NCBI GenBank assembly: GCA_034440635.1
Contig: JAOTON010001819.1
Location: 434,001-498,000 of the forward strand
Source: Lepas anatifera
Lineage: Eukaryota; Arthropoda; Thecostraca; Lepadidae
DNA: 64,000 nucleotides
Direction of reading: 5' to 3'
The translations under genes and the position numbers were made by a program. Positions 42,372 to 53,682 of the stretch are shown piece after piece. Below the pieces are notes generated by a model, which worked only from the letters and a program-made list of their open reading frames with translations, had not been told where the DNA came from and ran no database searches. Numbering within the stretch: position 1 is the first letter of the stretch; each line of letters starts with the position of its first letter.

Positions 42372-43735
42372 GGTCTGCGACCTGGGATAACCCCCCACCG
42401 GCGCAGGAGAGGCGCATGACAATGTGCTGAAATCAACCATATTTCATTCTCAATGTATCTCTTCATAAGCCTGTAGGTCAGTGCCATCATTCTTTTCTTT
42501 GAAATAAATAGTAAATATCCCGCAGTCAACCCCGGATTCGACCCGCGCACCCCTCATCACGAGACAGGACCTCTGACCACTAGACCACTGCGCCACACTG
42601 TACCGACTCCCACTAACCCTACACCTGTGACCCGTCAGGAGGTCACTGGCCGGTATCACGCAATCAAAACGATGCCGTGATCGTGGCGCCGGGTGTTGTG
42701 TTCGTACAGAAAAGGCATGGTATAAAGCTGCTTCTAGAAGACGAACCAAACATTAGATTCGCCTAGAATCACTTGTATCGGCGACCCAGGACCCTAAGCT
42801 AGCTTTATGCCAAATTGCTTTCACTTCCATTCATTTTGAGGACTTGAAACCATGGTGAGAAGCAAACATGTTCCGAGAAATTTAGCTCCTTGAAATACCC
42901 TTTCGGACGAATTACTCGAAAGCCGTTGGAGATAAGTGGGTAGTGTAAATGAATTGAATGACTGCAATTAATTTTCCTATTCAGCCACGTCAATTCTGAG
43001 CTTGTGAATGACATGTGATCTGAGCCGAAAAGCTGCAAATAAAAGGTTTTCTACTAAAATTATATTTATACATATAAGACAATGAATTTTATTATCACGA
43101 TATCCATCTCCGAATATTATCAGGCGGAAGCAATGTTCTTTCATTATTTGAAATGAAAAGTCAAATCGGCGCATTAGATCGCGAGAGATTAAGATTTAAA
43201 TGAAATGAGCAAAAATGTAGTCCTCCGGCAAAATGGCAAAAACTAGGTCAGAATTTTACGTTTTCCACTGGAAACTATGCCTAAGCACAAGAAAATTGAC
43301 GTAGCTGCCTCCACGTGGCTGTCTTTAAACTAACTGAAGCGTGCCTTCTGACATTTCGAGCTTACAAGTCGGCTGTCAAATTTCAATATCTTTTTTGCTT
43401 GTACTAGAAATACTGCGTTTTGGCGTAATAACTATTGTCGGACCAGTTCGAACTTTTTTCTTAGGTGGCCTTGTTGCTTATTCAAAAGGAGGCAAATTTC
43501 AAGTTCGTCGCTTAAGAAATAAAATGATAAAAATGCAAAATTGAAAACATTTGTTCCAAAATTTCTCAAAAACTATTTTGAATTTAAATTTGGGGGCCTT
43601 AGTTTGGGCGTCTAGCGTAAAAGGGCAATCACCCTACACAATTGCAGAGCCCTGGTATCAACTGTCAGAACCGCCAAACAGCCAGAATAGAGCCTCTTGA
43701 GAAATATCAATCCGCTTCGCTCCATGGATTTCGTC
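42372..43735. mobile_element. B-specific insert containing a tRNA-type SINE
   Basis: Sequence present in B but missing from the matching point in C (about 49285-49295). On the minus strand it contains GGCGCAGTGGTCTAGTGG (A-box, 42571-42594) and GGGTCGAATCC (B-box, 42534-42544), the promoter of a tRNA-derived SINE. The remainder is unclassified and its exact ends are not resolved. Confidence 0.55.
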
Positions 43736-44574
43736 ATGCGGCTCTGACACAGCCGTACTCGATCTTTGGACGAATAAGTGATCTATACAGCATAAGAAGC
43801 TTATAACGTAGCGTATAACAATGAGCGTATAACGTGCGCATAACGTATATATAGGCAATAAGTGTATAACGTGTATAGCATGAGAAAAATTTCTCTATCT
43901 GCACGGTATCTCATCCTCGTCAACACCTTCAGTATTTTCAGCGTATCGAAACATTTTTTGCGGAAATCTTCAGGTGTGGCACATATGAAAGCTTATCGAG
44001 TGTGGGCCTGATAAATCTGGTTTCTGCTACAACGTCGCTCGGATTTCCGCGAATTTACAAAATCGGGTATTCAGTCTCAATGTCTATTATAAAAGTGCAT
44101 GCACTATGTCTTTGAACTTGAAAATTTCAGTCCATTGCGTGTGATCCATTGCTGCAATATGTCAAGGCCAAGCTGCAGCCGCCTCTGCGCAGCTGCTGTA
44201 GTAGACACTGTCACACATATTGTGAAGTCTTCAACGAAAAACACGTGACGTATGTTTGCGGGAAGTGTCTGCAATATCATTGGTCATAACTGCAAACAAG
44301 GCTATGAATATCGCAGAATCCTGGGCTATGCCACTCTGTTGCTGATGCCAATCCGATACGACTGAGTTTACGCGAAATCTAAAATACCTATTTTTTCGGA
44401 ATATTAGAAATAAACCACCCCAAGTGGCCTCGCATGCCGAGTCCAAAGAGTTTCTGCAGAACGCCCTTGGATAGCAAAGGCGCCCCCCAAGGGATGATGG
44501 CGCCCCCTGGGGAGGAAGGCGCCCCCTCCAGAAAATCTTGCACCACTTCTCGAAAATGGAATCCGCCGTCTCTG
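43736..44574 (-). pseudogene. Giant B: RT fossil and end 1 module
   Basis: Inverted match to 48474-49280 in C. Pieces of an RT finger-palm-thumb are recognisable, and ATAACGTATAAC-type microsatellite is at 43800-43880. End 1 with GTGGTGCAA beside the TIR closes the element at 44574. Confidence 0.65.
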
Positions 44575-44582
44575 GAGAACTT

Positions 44583-45015
44583 TGCTTATAGCGGCACGTT
44601 AATATAAATATATTCAATGAAAATGTGGTACCACTTTAATCAGCAGGACTCACTCTATAACATATCGTCGACTCCAATGTGAAATCCAAAAAACTTATTT
44701 TGTTTTCCTCTAAATAACGTATATCGGACGGGCGCACGGCTGCTGGCCGGGCAGTAACCAGCAGAAGCGGGCGGAAGCTGGCGGATGAACACCAACTAGA
44801 GATGCAATATTTAAAGCCGGTGAAAGTCCAATGGGGGAAGGCTAGAGAATCGGGACAGGCGGCGAGCGAAGCTCGCAGACATGCGAGAGAAGCGAGCATC
44901 AGGTGAGTTCCTGGGGAGGCCGCGGCATTCGCGGGCGGAGCCGGCGATGCCGCTGCCGACGCAGGCGATAGTTAGCACCGCAAGTTAGGCCGCCGGAGGC
45001 CGGCTCGCTAAATCG
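44583..45015. other. Unclassified GC-rich sequence right of giant B
   Basis: An 87-codon minus frame (44636-44899) has no recognisable motif. CG-rich words (GCCGGAGGCCGGC) occur near 44990. No supported gene. Confidence 0.35.
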
Positions 45016-45051
45016 AGGTTAGGTTAGGTTAGGTCAGGTCAGGTCAGGTCA
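45016..45051 (+). repeat. Short TTAGG to TCAGG tandem run
   Basis: Three AGGTT units are followed directly by four AGGTC units. TTAGG is the common arthropod telomere repeat and TCAGG is its replacement in some beetles. At seven units this is an interstitial trace or chance microsatellite, not a telomere. Confidence 0.6.
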
Positions 45052-45412
45052 GGGGCGCAACTTTATGTTATCGATTGGGGGGGCACCCGACTCGAAAGGG
45101 GGCCCGTACATGATTAGGGGCCCGTACATGATGGGGGGCCCGTACATGATGGGGGGCCCGTACATGATGGGGGCCCGTACATGATGGGGGGCCCGTACAT
45201 GATGGGGGCCCGTACATGATGGGGGGCCCGTACATGATGGGGGGCCCGTACATGATGGGGGGCCCGTACATGATGGGGGCCCGTACATGATGGGGGCCCG
45301 TACATGATGGGGGGGCCCGTACATGATGGGGGCCCGTACATGATAGGGGCCCGTACATGATGGGGGGCCCGTACATGATGGGGGGCCCGTACATGATGGG
45401 GGCCCGTATTTT
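45052..45412 (+). repeat. GGGCCCGTACATGAT minisatellite
   Basis: Seventeen full copies of a 17-19-bp unit, G-run plus GGGCCC plus GTACATGAT, differ mainly in G-run length. The left edge is CAGGGGCGCAACTT, a hAT-like terminus whose complement occurs near 63270 beside another array. Frames through it (MYGPP-like) are by-products. Confidence 0.9.
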
Positions 45413-45600
45413 TTTAATGAAAATGTGACGAAAAAACGTATTGTCGACCGTTTGTTGTCGAAAACTGACTGCAAAGGTTAAATAACAGTTTTTAGCGCGC
45501 TATTCGTCACTATTAAGCCCAAAAAGTAGTCAGAAGACCCAATCTTTTGAACGAGCTGCCAAACTATGTAAGGATATTGGACAAGTAGGTGTCTACTTAC
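45413..45600. other. AT-rich sequence, possible intron on the minus strand
   Basis: No repeat ends or coding signal. If the exon at 45601-45716 is real, this is the start of its downstream intron. Confidence 0.35.
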
Positions 45601-45716
45601 CGTCTTTGGCGTCCACGTGGATGCTCTCCTCCGGAGGTACAACGGGATCAGCCCCGGACGACGCAGGAGGGATGGATGCTGGAGGGTCTTTTAGCAAACG
45701 GGATCCGGCTGATGGC
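45601..45716 (-). other. Possible host exon
   Basis: On the minus strand a strong polypyrimidine tract (TCCTTCTTTTCCTG...CTTCCTCGGCCAG) precedes 45716, and GTAAGTAG (45593-45600) follows 45601, a near-perfect donor. Between them a frame stays open and reads PSAGSRLLKDPPASIPP and then PPEESIHVDAKD, a Pro/Ser-rich, acid-ended sequence without retroelement character. No family is recognised and no partner exon was located. It is the best candidate for host coding sequence in the window. Confidence 0.4.
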
Positions 45717-46317
45717 CTGGCCGAGGAAGGCAATGATCAGGAAAAGAAGGATTGGAATTACAACCTTACTTTACCGTTTTGCTGGAAACTATACACATTG
45801 CACTTTTCCAAGTTAGTTTTAAATTGGGGATTTAATTTTTGCGGTCGATGAATGAACGTAGCTTGCAAAGTACCAAAAATAGCAGTGATATGAACTACTT
45901 TAAGTGGACGCGTACGTTGCTAGAGATTAAATGCAAATATGATCGGGGTCATTTTATAACAGTTTGCAAAATTAGCAAGACGATTCTAGATTCATAGTTT
46001 ACCTGAAAAATGTACAAAATTTGGGTAGTTTTGCCAGAGCAGCCCCTCGGTATTGAATGTTCTTTGTTTTACGCTTTTGTGCACCCGACTTATGTTTATA
46101 CTGTCCAACCATTATAACATTCACACCTGGAACGAAATCGCATTATCGCGAATAATTTGATACAAATGGAAGGTAGAGATCGAAGTGCGAAATTCCTTTA
46201 TCAGCGGGGAAATCGAACCTACTGATATTTATGTTACATGATCAAGACACCTTTTTCTGATCCATTCACCTTGCCAGTTCATGGCATTGTACAACACTGG
46301 GTACCGGTCAAGGGGTA
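45717..46317. other. AT-rich sequence, no gene seen
   Basis: No coding frame, RNA gene or repeat end is supported. Confidence 0.4.
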
Positions 46318-46325
46318 CTATGAAT

Positions 46326-48259
46326 CAGAGTTGTGCGACTCGCGATTCAGAGTCGGAGTTTAACTCAAATTCCGACTCATTCGACTCTGAGTTGAGTTGA
46401 GTTGCAAAAATTAGACAAGTGAGTTGAGTTGAGTTGAGTCGGTTCACAACACATCAATGAGTTGAGTTGAGTTGAGTTGTGAAGACAGCGAGTCAAATGA
46501 GTTGACGAAAAAGTTGGCTCAACAGGTAAACATGTTGTCAAGTAAAAGTGTCTGAATTTGCCTACCTTTTGCAAGCCTCCTTTAACCTCCTTTAAAACAT
46601 TTTCCCCCAGTGTTTCAATTGTTTAAATCAAAGTTTCAATTTGTTTCAATAAACCAATAATTATATGGTTCAATTACTTATTTTAAAGCCCAATCAAAGT
46701 TTCAATTTGTTTCAATAAACCAATAATTATATGGTTCAATTGCTTATTTTAAAGGCCCATCCGGTCTGAAGGAATCCTTAGGCACGAATAATACATACAC
46801 TAAAAAATTAAACAGGTTCCTATCACTGGCTTTGAAGTTGTGGAACGCACTACAAAATACATTTCAAATCTCTCAAAAACTTCTTATCTTCAATATTTAA
46901 TATTACTTCTTTACTTTAAACACTCCAACAACACGCGCCGTCGTTCGTCGCTGATTGTTGTCGTCAGTGGTGGTTTTCTGAGAATAGTGTGCGCCATTGC
47001 TGTCTTTGAAAAACAAATTCAGCAGAGTATGGGCTCAAGCATAACTAACCTCAAGGCAAAAGAGTAATTATCACGTGATAGTTCATGAAGTAATGCAAAT
47101 ATTTATATGCCTACATGCTACATTTATTATTTTGTCCTAAATGCGCTGTCTGCCGCCACCCCTTTCATTTTACCTATCAATAGCAAATACTGCTATTAGC
47201 ATTGAAAAATTGGACCTTTGATTGGACGAAAATGTTGAGATGCCTTTATTGCAAGAATCGGAGGAATTATTTCCTGCTACTGTTTTTGTCTGATCAGAGA
47301 CCCTTACTTGGCATCTGTGTTTATTTGGATAGCTATAATACATTAGCAATTTTCTATGAAATCGTTCTCCAATTTTGCTTGAAGAGCGATAGGTATGTAT
47401 TTTATTACAGGTTCTGACTGAAGCTGAAAATTTGATTGGGTTTAAAATATGAATATATTTAAATTCAACACATCAACGTTGATAGAATTATCATTGCTAT
47501 TGTCCTTTGTCATATATGGTATAATTTTCCTGGGGTTTGATGTAATTCTTATAATTAGCAATTTCAACTAGGTAATTATTGCTTAAATTTTGATAAAACT
47601 CTTGCGATATTAATTTTAATTTATAAAAATTACCTAGCCTTATTCTTTAACAGAAAAAGCAATACCTATACTATCCCTACAAATCAAAATACAGTTTATA
47701 TCATGTTCTTTTTGCTTGAATCTTTTTTGGCAGTATGGAGGCTCAATTTTTTTGCCTGTGTTGGTGTAACTTTAGTGCTTTTAGGGTATTTTCCACTTCA
47801 TTTACTTAGTTTTATATGCAATGCTCCTTTTAGAAGTAATTGCAGCACGTGGTAGCTTTTTTGGGCAGTGACAGTTTGGAAGAATTAAAAAGTATTCATG
47901 GGTGCTGGGTAATTGTTAACCAATGTTTGATGCCAATTAATTAATTTTGCTTCCATTAATCTTTTGTTTCATGTCAAACTTCCTGAACAGCTCGATTTTT
48001 GCTGGTTGATTGATTGATTTCTTATTTTTATATTTATATATTTATCATGTATTTATTTCATTTTGCAAATGAGTCGAAGTTTGAGTTGAGTTGAGTCGTG
48101 AGTTGAGTCAGAGTTGAGTCGGATGAATTTAGCCGTGAGTCAGAATTGAGTCGACTCACTGAACTTTTGGTCATGAGTTGAGTTGGAGTTGAGTCAACTG
48201 CTCTCAGCACTTGAGTTGAGTTGAGTCGACTCAAGAAAATTCTGAAACGCACAACTCTG
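46326..48259. mobile_element. hAT-like element with CTCAA arrays (1934 bp)
   Basis: Termini CAGAGTTGTGCGACTC on the left and GCACAACTCTG on the right are inverted. The flanks are a perfect 8-bp duplication CTATGAAT (46318-46325 and 48260-48267). Near both ends lie GAGTT pentanucleotide arrays (46388-46500 and 48075-48235). The middle is AT-rich with a tandem duplication of an AAAGTTTCAATTTGTTTC block at 46630-46745. There is no transposase, so it is non-autonomous. Confidence 0.92.
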
Positions 48260-48267
48260 CTATGAAT

Positions 48268-48473
48268 AGGTGGTACTGCCTATTTCCCTTTACAATCCTC
48301 ATATAGGATCAGTACAAAAGGAATGGGGGGCCTAACATTTTCACGCCCCATCCATTTTTCCCCGAATGTTGCATGGGACCGGCCGCACGTTGCCCCGGGA
48401 AAACCACAGGGGCCCGCAAGCATGGCAGGGGGCCGGTTTCGGCAACAGGGAGCACGGATACACTACCTGGGGC
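48268..48473 (+). mobile_element. Left part of a GGCCCGG-array element split by giant C
   Basis: GGGGCCCGCAAGCATGGCAGGGG and neighbouring words match 58615-58640 and 63065-63095. The right part resumes at 57113 after giant C and its target duplication (CCTGGGGC, 48466-48473 and 57105-57112). The outer left end is not identified. Confidence 0.6.
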
Positions 48474-48789
48474 CAGAGACGGCGGATTCCATTTTCGAGA
48501 AGTGGTGCAAGACTTTCTGGAGGGGGCGCCTTCCTCCCCAGGGGGCGCCATCATCCCTTGGGGGGCGCCTTTGCTATCCAAGGGCGTTCTGCAGAAACTC
48601 TTTGGACTCGGCATGCGAGGCCACTTGGGGTGGTTTATTTCTAATATTCCGAAAAATAGGTATTTCAGATTTCGCGAAAACTCAGTCGTATCGGATTTGT
48701 ATCAGCAACAGAGTGGCATAGCCCAGGACTCTGTGATTTTCATAGCCTTGTTTGCAGTTATGACCAATGATATTGCAGACACTTCCCGC

Positions 48790-49360
48790 AAACATACGGC
48801 ATGTGCTTTTCGTTGAAGAGTTCACAATATGGGTGACAGCGTCCACTACAGCAGCTGCGCAGAGGCGGCTGCAGCTTGACACATTGCAGCAATGGATCAT
48901 ATGCAATGGACTGAAATTTTCAAGTACAAAGACAAAGTTCTATAATAGACATTGAGACTGAATACTCGATGTTGTAAATTCGCCGAAATCCAATCGACGT
49001 TGGAGCAGAAACCAGATTTATCGGGCTCACACTCGATAAACTTTCGTATGTGCCACACCTGAATGATTTCCGCAAAAAATGTTTCGATACGCTGAAAATA
49101 CTGAAGGTGTTGACGAGGATGAGATACGGTGTGGATAGAGAAATGTTTCTCATGCTATACACGTTATACGCTTATCGCCTATATATACGTTATACGCACG
49201 TTATACGCTCATCATTATACGCTACGTTATAAGCTTCTTATGCTATATAGATCACTTATTCGTTCGAAGTCCGAGTACGGCTTTATTGTGTATGAGGCCG
49301 CTCCTTGGTCCGCGAAAAAGATTAGCGATATGTCCATCATCATGCTATCAGAATAGTAAC
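48790..49360 (+). pseudogene. Plus-strand RT fossil in giant C
   Basis: Broken frames read FTIWVTASTTAAAQ and NGLKFSSTKTKF (RT palm after the YADD region), LTLDKLSYVPHL (thumb) and YRSLIRSKSEYGFIVYEAA (connection). The YADD motif itself is missing because end 1 joins just upstream. A TATACGTTATACGC microsatellite interrupts it at 49155-49225. Confidence 0.7.
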
Positions 49361-50189
49361 AGGGGCGTTCCAAGCTTCACCCATAATGAGCATGATAGTG
49401 GAAATTAATGAAATACCTACCGCTATAAATACGCAGTAAGATACTCGCTTTGCATTAAGCCATTTAAGGCAATGTGGCACCTTTAGAACTTGATTTTAAC
49501 TGAGATAGCCAAGTTGTAAAGCAAGTCGGAAAACCAGGTGCTCTATATATCATTTGTCTTGGAACTCGATATTTCCGTAGAAAAAAGCTAAAACCTACCC
49601 GAAATGTACTTCTCATGTAGCTCTCGCCAGGCGGCCATTGTTGTGAGCTGCTGGTGTGACGACATATGCTGACATCACGATGAGCATCAGCCAATCGAAG
49701 CTCTTGAAGTGTTTCGGAGTATGGTAGTGGTTGCCAGATCATGACATCATCCACAGGCAGATATTTATTTCTTTTCCTAGAGGAGTATTTTAAAAATCAA
49801 AATATTGAGGTTGTTGTACATTTTTCAAAGAAATCATGAGTAGTTTCATTATTTTCGGCTAAAAGTACGCCTAATTACACAAAATTCCAGGATTTTACCA
49901 AGGTGCCACGTTCCCTTTAAAATCAGTCACCAACATGCCCCACATGCCAAACATTTTTTGGCGACGCCTACCTCTGTCAGATACACAGTAGCTCGCGTGT
50001 TGCAACCCGTCATCCGGGAGTGAGAGTCTGTGCCTGGCTGGCACAGGTTGGTATCGACAGCAGCCTCGTAGAACCACATGAAGCAGCGGTTATTGAACCA
50101 TAGCTCATCTCGACAGTTGACACGAACACAGACCTACTCCAACAAAGCAAAAATTTGCCTCCTGAACCGACGCGCCAGTAATTTATGAC
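49361..50189. other. Linker of the plus-strand retro fossil in giant C
   Basis: Matches 41060-42310 of B in inverted orientation apart from B-specific insertions. No intact frame. It probably corresponds to the connection region between RT and RNase H, now too decayed to read. Confidence 0.5.
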
Positions 50190-50780
50190 CTTGCGTGCGG
50201 AGCCGTTCGAAAGCCACGTCTGTTTCTATACAGATGGTTGCAAAAGAAAGTGACAATGGCACAGGGCGTGCATTTGTTGGTGACGATGTTGAGAAGTTTT
50301 CTAGTTTGCCTTACGAAGGATCCATTTTTACTTCAGAGCTGTATGCCATTTTTTTCTGTTTGGACCAGGTGTCTAATCTGATGGCGAGGAAGTTTTTTTT
50401 GTTCTTTACATATTTATTTGCTTCACATAATAAAGCTCAACACCAGACTAACACATCCATCACAAACTCCATCATCACGTCCGCAACACCTCCATCACGA
50501 CCTCGACTCGACCTCGACCACGACCTCCATCATCACCTCCATTACCACATCCTTCACCACCTCCATAGTCATTTCAATAATCACATTCATCATCACGTCC
50601 ATCATAACGCCCATCATCACATCCATCATCACCTCCATCATCACTTCATTCACTGCGCCACCTTTGAATTAATCCTAGGATGGCGAGGAAGTTAGCGATT
50701 TTTACCGATTCGCTGTCTTATCTACCGACATTGAGGCCATTTTATTTCTATAATGCGTCATCACCTTGGCGGGCCATGCT
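50190..50780 (+). pseudogene. RNase H fossil in giant C, split by a retroposed insert
   Basis: The frame shows EGSIFTSELYAIFFCLDQV before the insert and ARKLAIFTDSLSYLPTL after it, i.e. the Glu and second Asp of RNase H. The insert 50395-50678 separates two copies of GATGGCGAGGAAGTT. B has the same gene without the insert. Confidence 0.78.
50395..50678 (-). mobile_element. Retroposed insert with CAT-rich microsatellite
   Basis: Flanked by a 15-bp duplication GATGGCGAGGAAGTT (50380-50394 and 50679-50693) and beginning with a poly-T run, the mark of a minus-strand insertion by LINE machinery. Its interior is (CATCACCTC/CATCATCAC)n. Its minus-strand start contains GGTGGCGCAGTG, like the A-box of the SINE at 42571-42594, so it may be a SINE head followed by a microsatellite. 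Confidence 0.8.
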
Positions 50781-52288
50781 GACGATGACCGGATCTTCTG
50801 TGTGCACGAGTGGTCCAGTAGGAAGACACAGGCAGTTTGGAGGGCTACCATCTCAGCCTGAAAACTCAAGGAGAACGAGCCTGCTGGTTGCCTGAGCTCA
50901 TGCTGGGCTCCGTCTGGTGACTCGATGAAGACCCAGCTCCCCCGCTCATGATCCCTCCGTGGACTGACCCGTCGGTCCACATCCATGTGGCACATCGAGT
51001 CAGGGAAGCAAGGTTGAGGAGAGCTACTCGCTTCTTCCGGACAGGTGGCGCTCCCGATGTCAGTGGGCCTACGTCTAGTTGAAATGTGACTCACTCTCCT
51101 GATACCCACGGTGGAAGACGTCGAGGAAGGAGAGACTCGATGGGGAAGGAGATGCGTGCTTGATCTCACATCTCTCTGTCCACCTGCCGCCAACTGGTCA
51201 CCGAGGAGAGTTGAGAGGGCGCTGTCGCCTCCGCACGTCTTCACAGAGGGTCTTCAGGCGGCAGCGCATGGACTTTCACCAGCATTCGGGTCGCGAGTAC
51301 CCTCCTTCTGGCCGCTACGGGGGAGTCTTACCTCGGCTGGGGATGGGGCGGGTGCATCTTGTGACGATACGCGCTGACGCTTTCATTTTGCGTTCCAGCA
51401 GCTTGACATGAAATGGCGGTGTGGCGTGCAGCCACGCTGCGGCCGCTTGCTCCATCGCTCCTCTCACGTAGCCAGTAGCGATGGTTCGGAGGTGCTGTTC
51501 GTGCAACCCCCAGTTGCAGCCGGACAGTTGACGTAGGTAGGAGATGCGGGGGTGGACCTTCTCCCACAGTCTCTTACAGCGTGGACCGAAGTTGAGGAGC
51601 CGATCGATGGTGACGCCAAGTAGCTGTAGGGTGTCTCCAGCAGTGACAGACTTCCCGTCGACCTGAAAACTGAAAGGATCGGCGTCTCTGGCCCACTGGG
51701 ACATCACCAGTAATTGGATCTTGGCTCCTGATACTACAATTTTGTTCTGTCGGGCCCACTTCACGAGGGTGCCAGCAGCAGCTTGCGCCCGGTCGTTGGC
51801 GACTTGGATGTTGTTGCCCGTGCAGAGCGCCGCCGTATCATCGGCGTACATGTAGGGGGAGCATCCGGGAACCGCGCGGAGTGCGTCTACCAGCCGAGCC
51901 GCCCATAACAAAAATAAAATTGGCGATAAGACACTTCCTTACGGCAGGCCAGTTCGGAAAATGCGCTCACTGGAAAGCACGCCATTTAGTTCCACCTGGA
52001 CTCTTCGGTCCCGGAGCCACTGCCAAATCCAGGCCATCGTGCTATTTGGCAGCCCCATCTCCAGTAGGCGAACGCGTAGCAGGTGGTGGTCCACTACGTC
52101 GTACGCGTGCGCGAAATCAAACGCGACGAGGACGTATTTCCACGCGGTCTGTCCATCGGGAGGGCGGCTGTGTCTCGATTTAGGCATGCACAGTGCACGC
52201 TCACCTCCTCTCTTAAATGATGCGTGCTGAACTTGACCTGAAGACGATGGTTGAATGTACAAGGAGATGGTCAATGACAAAATATACT
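50781..52288 (-). pseudogene. Minus-strand RT and RNase H fossil in giant C
   Basis: Reading from 52280: VAFDFAHAYDVVDHHLL (motif A), then one in-frame stop at 51939-51941 where the Gln of the PQGS motif should be, GSVLSPILF, MYADDTAALCTG (motif C) and LLGVTIDRLLNFGP (thumb). After a frameshift near 51310-51350 come RNase H pieces FQAEMVALQTACVFLLD and, in another frame, TDGSVHGG. It ends where the plus-strand RNase H begins, so the two fossils meet tail to tail. The catalytic YADD is intact but the gene is dead. Confidence 0.82.
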
Positions 52289-53042
52289 TGTTTTATCAAT
52301 CTGAATGGTCTTTTCACTTCGATCTGAACACTGCACATCATCATTAAACCGCGCAAATCACAGCCAATAAACGAAAAAAAGTTATCAATTTATCAAGATA
52401 GTACTTGGACACGTTGAAACTGTTTTATTTTTATTTTAGTGGGTCCCATTTATCACAAATCACACATGCCTATTCCTGCCATGATTTATTTCAGCATTCA
52501 ATCACATGGCTACCAAAATCCTCTTAACACCTCTCGAAATTTCACGGACAAGGGCAATTCTCCTGCGATTATTTTCAATGTCCTCTCAGTCTCACCATTA
52601 TCTTACGAATCGTGGCCACGTGGAAAGGCAAAATGATGCTTATCATATTTGATATTAAAATAAACTTAACCCCTCTTCACAAATAGAAAAATCCTCAGAT
52701 ATGTACCTTTATGTTCAGCTGTTGTATGTTCCCAAGTGTCTTGTATTTCTCCATGACCTAGTGGCAGTTACAGTTTTTTTAAGAGGTGCCGAAAAAAGTA
52801 TGGACTGAACTGTTTAGCAATTCATCGTTTCAAATATCACGCCAAATAGGCATCTTGCTTGCCTGGTACAAACTGTTATGGCTGGGGGAGGGAGGGACAG
52901 AACGTTGTTAAAAATACGATCCACAAAGATGACGGCAACCGAAAACCGAATACCATAGGCGCCCTTTGGGTGAAACGTTGATGGTAAAGTGCTCGCTCTG
53001 AGACTCTGCTTTCCCCCCACTTACCAAAATTCTAGATCCGCC
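52289..53042. other. AT-rich spacer in giant C
   Basis: Counterpart of 17691-18677 in A with an internal deletion. No gene. Confidence 0.6.
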
Positions 53043-53322
53043 CATACGCGGATCCAGGGGGCATAGGGGAGAGGCAGATGCAGTCTCCCCGATCGATCCT
53101 CGGCGCCCCCTGAAATGGTCACGGCGCACCCTGAAAGGTCGATGGCACTCGCCTGAAATGGCGCTTCCCACCCTCCCCCAGGATGCGAAAATCGGTGCTC
53201 ACCGATAGGATTTTACGCCCAGCTGATAGGTTTTTCCGGTCAAAAGTGGCGCCCCCTGCTCCGGATGGCGCCCCAGGGGAAGGTGCCCCCCCCTCCGATT
53301 GGCAATCCTGGATCTGCCTATG
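53043..53322 (-). mobile_element. 280-bp hAT-like MITE, copy in giant C
   Basis: Starts CATACGCGGATCCAGG and ends CCTGGATCTGCCTATG. Flanks GATCCGCC (53035-53042) and GATCCGTC (53323-53330) match at 7 of 8 bases. Confidence 0.85.
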
Positions 53323-53682
53323 GATCCGTCACTGTTCAAGAGCAAACAATTCACAGGAAAAGCAGGAAAATGTCAAATGTTAGCGGGGATTGGTGCGGCC
53401 AAGGTAATTGATGATGCTAACAATTATTTTTGTTATGTGGATAAAATTATTTGGTGGCCACGCGGGATTGGAAGGACACTCCTGGCTTCCTATGAAATGG
53501 GCAGTGCGCTAAAAGATTATTTCGTCAAGTCAATATCAAATTATCAACATTTAGTTTGATACAGGGCACTGTTCACTGCAGTGATACAAGGGTGCTGTCT
53601 TTTTTCTGTGGGTTTATGACAACCGGTAGGGATCGTTTTAGCCTCAAATATGACTTTTGTGGTATTTATTTGGCCATTTGGC

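Larger units (their letters stand above)
35633..44574 (-). mobile_element. Giant hAT-like TIR element B (8942 bp, inverted)
   Basis: The termini are CAGGGACGGCGGATTCCA on the left (end 2) and its near-complement ending CCGCCGTCTCTG on the right (end 1). It is flanked by a perfect duplication GAGAACTT (35625-35632 and 44575-44582). Content, right to left, follows the C order: end 1, plus-type retro fossil, opposed retro fossil, spacer, 277-bp MITE, tRNA-like piece, GGCGCC array with two terminal modules. B alone carries an extra MITE (41401-41669) and an insert near 42372-43735. Confidence 0.93.

Noticed and set aside
45049..45474. Repeat protein MYGPP/CTGPP on the minus strand
   Set aside because: Simple translation of the 17-19-bp minisatellite; unit length is not a multiple of three and all frames look alike.
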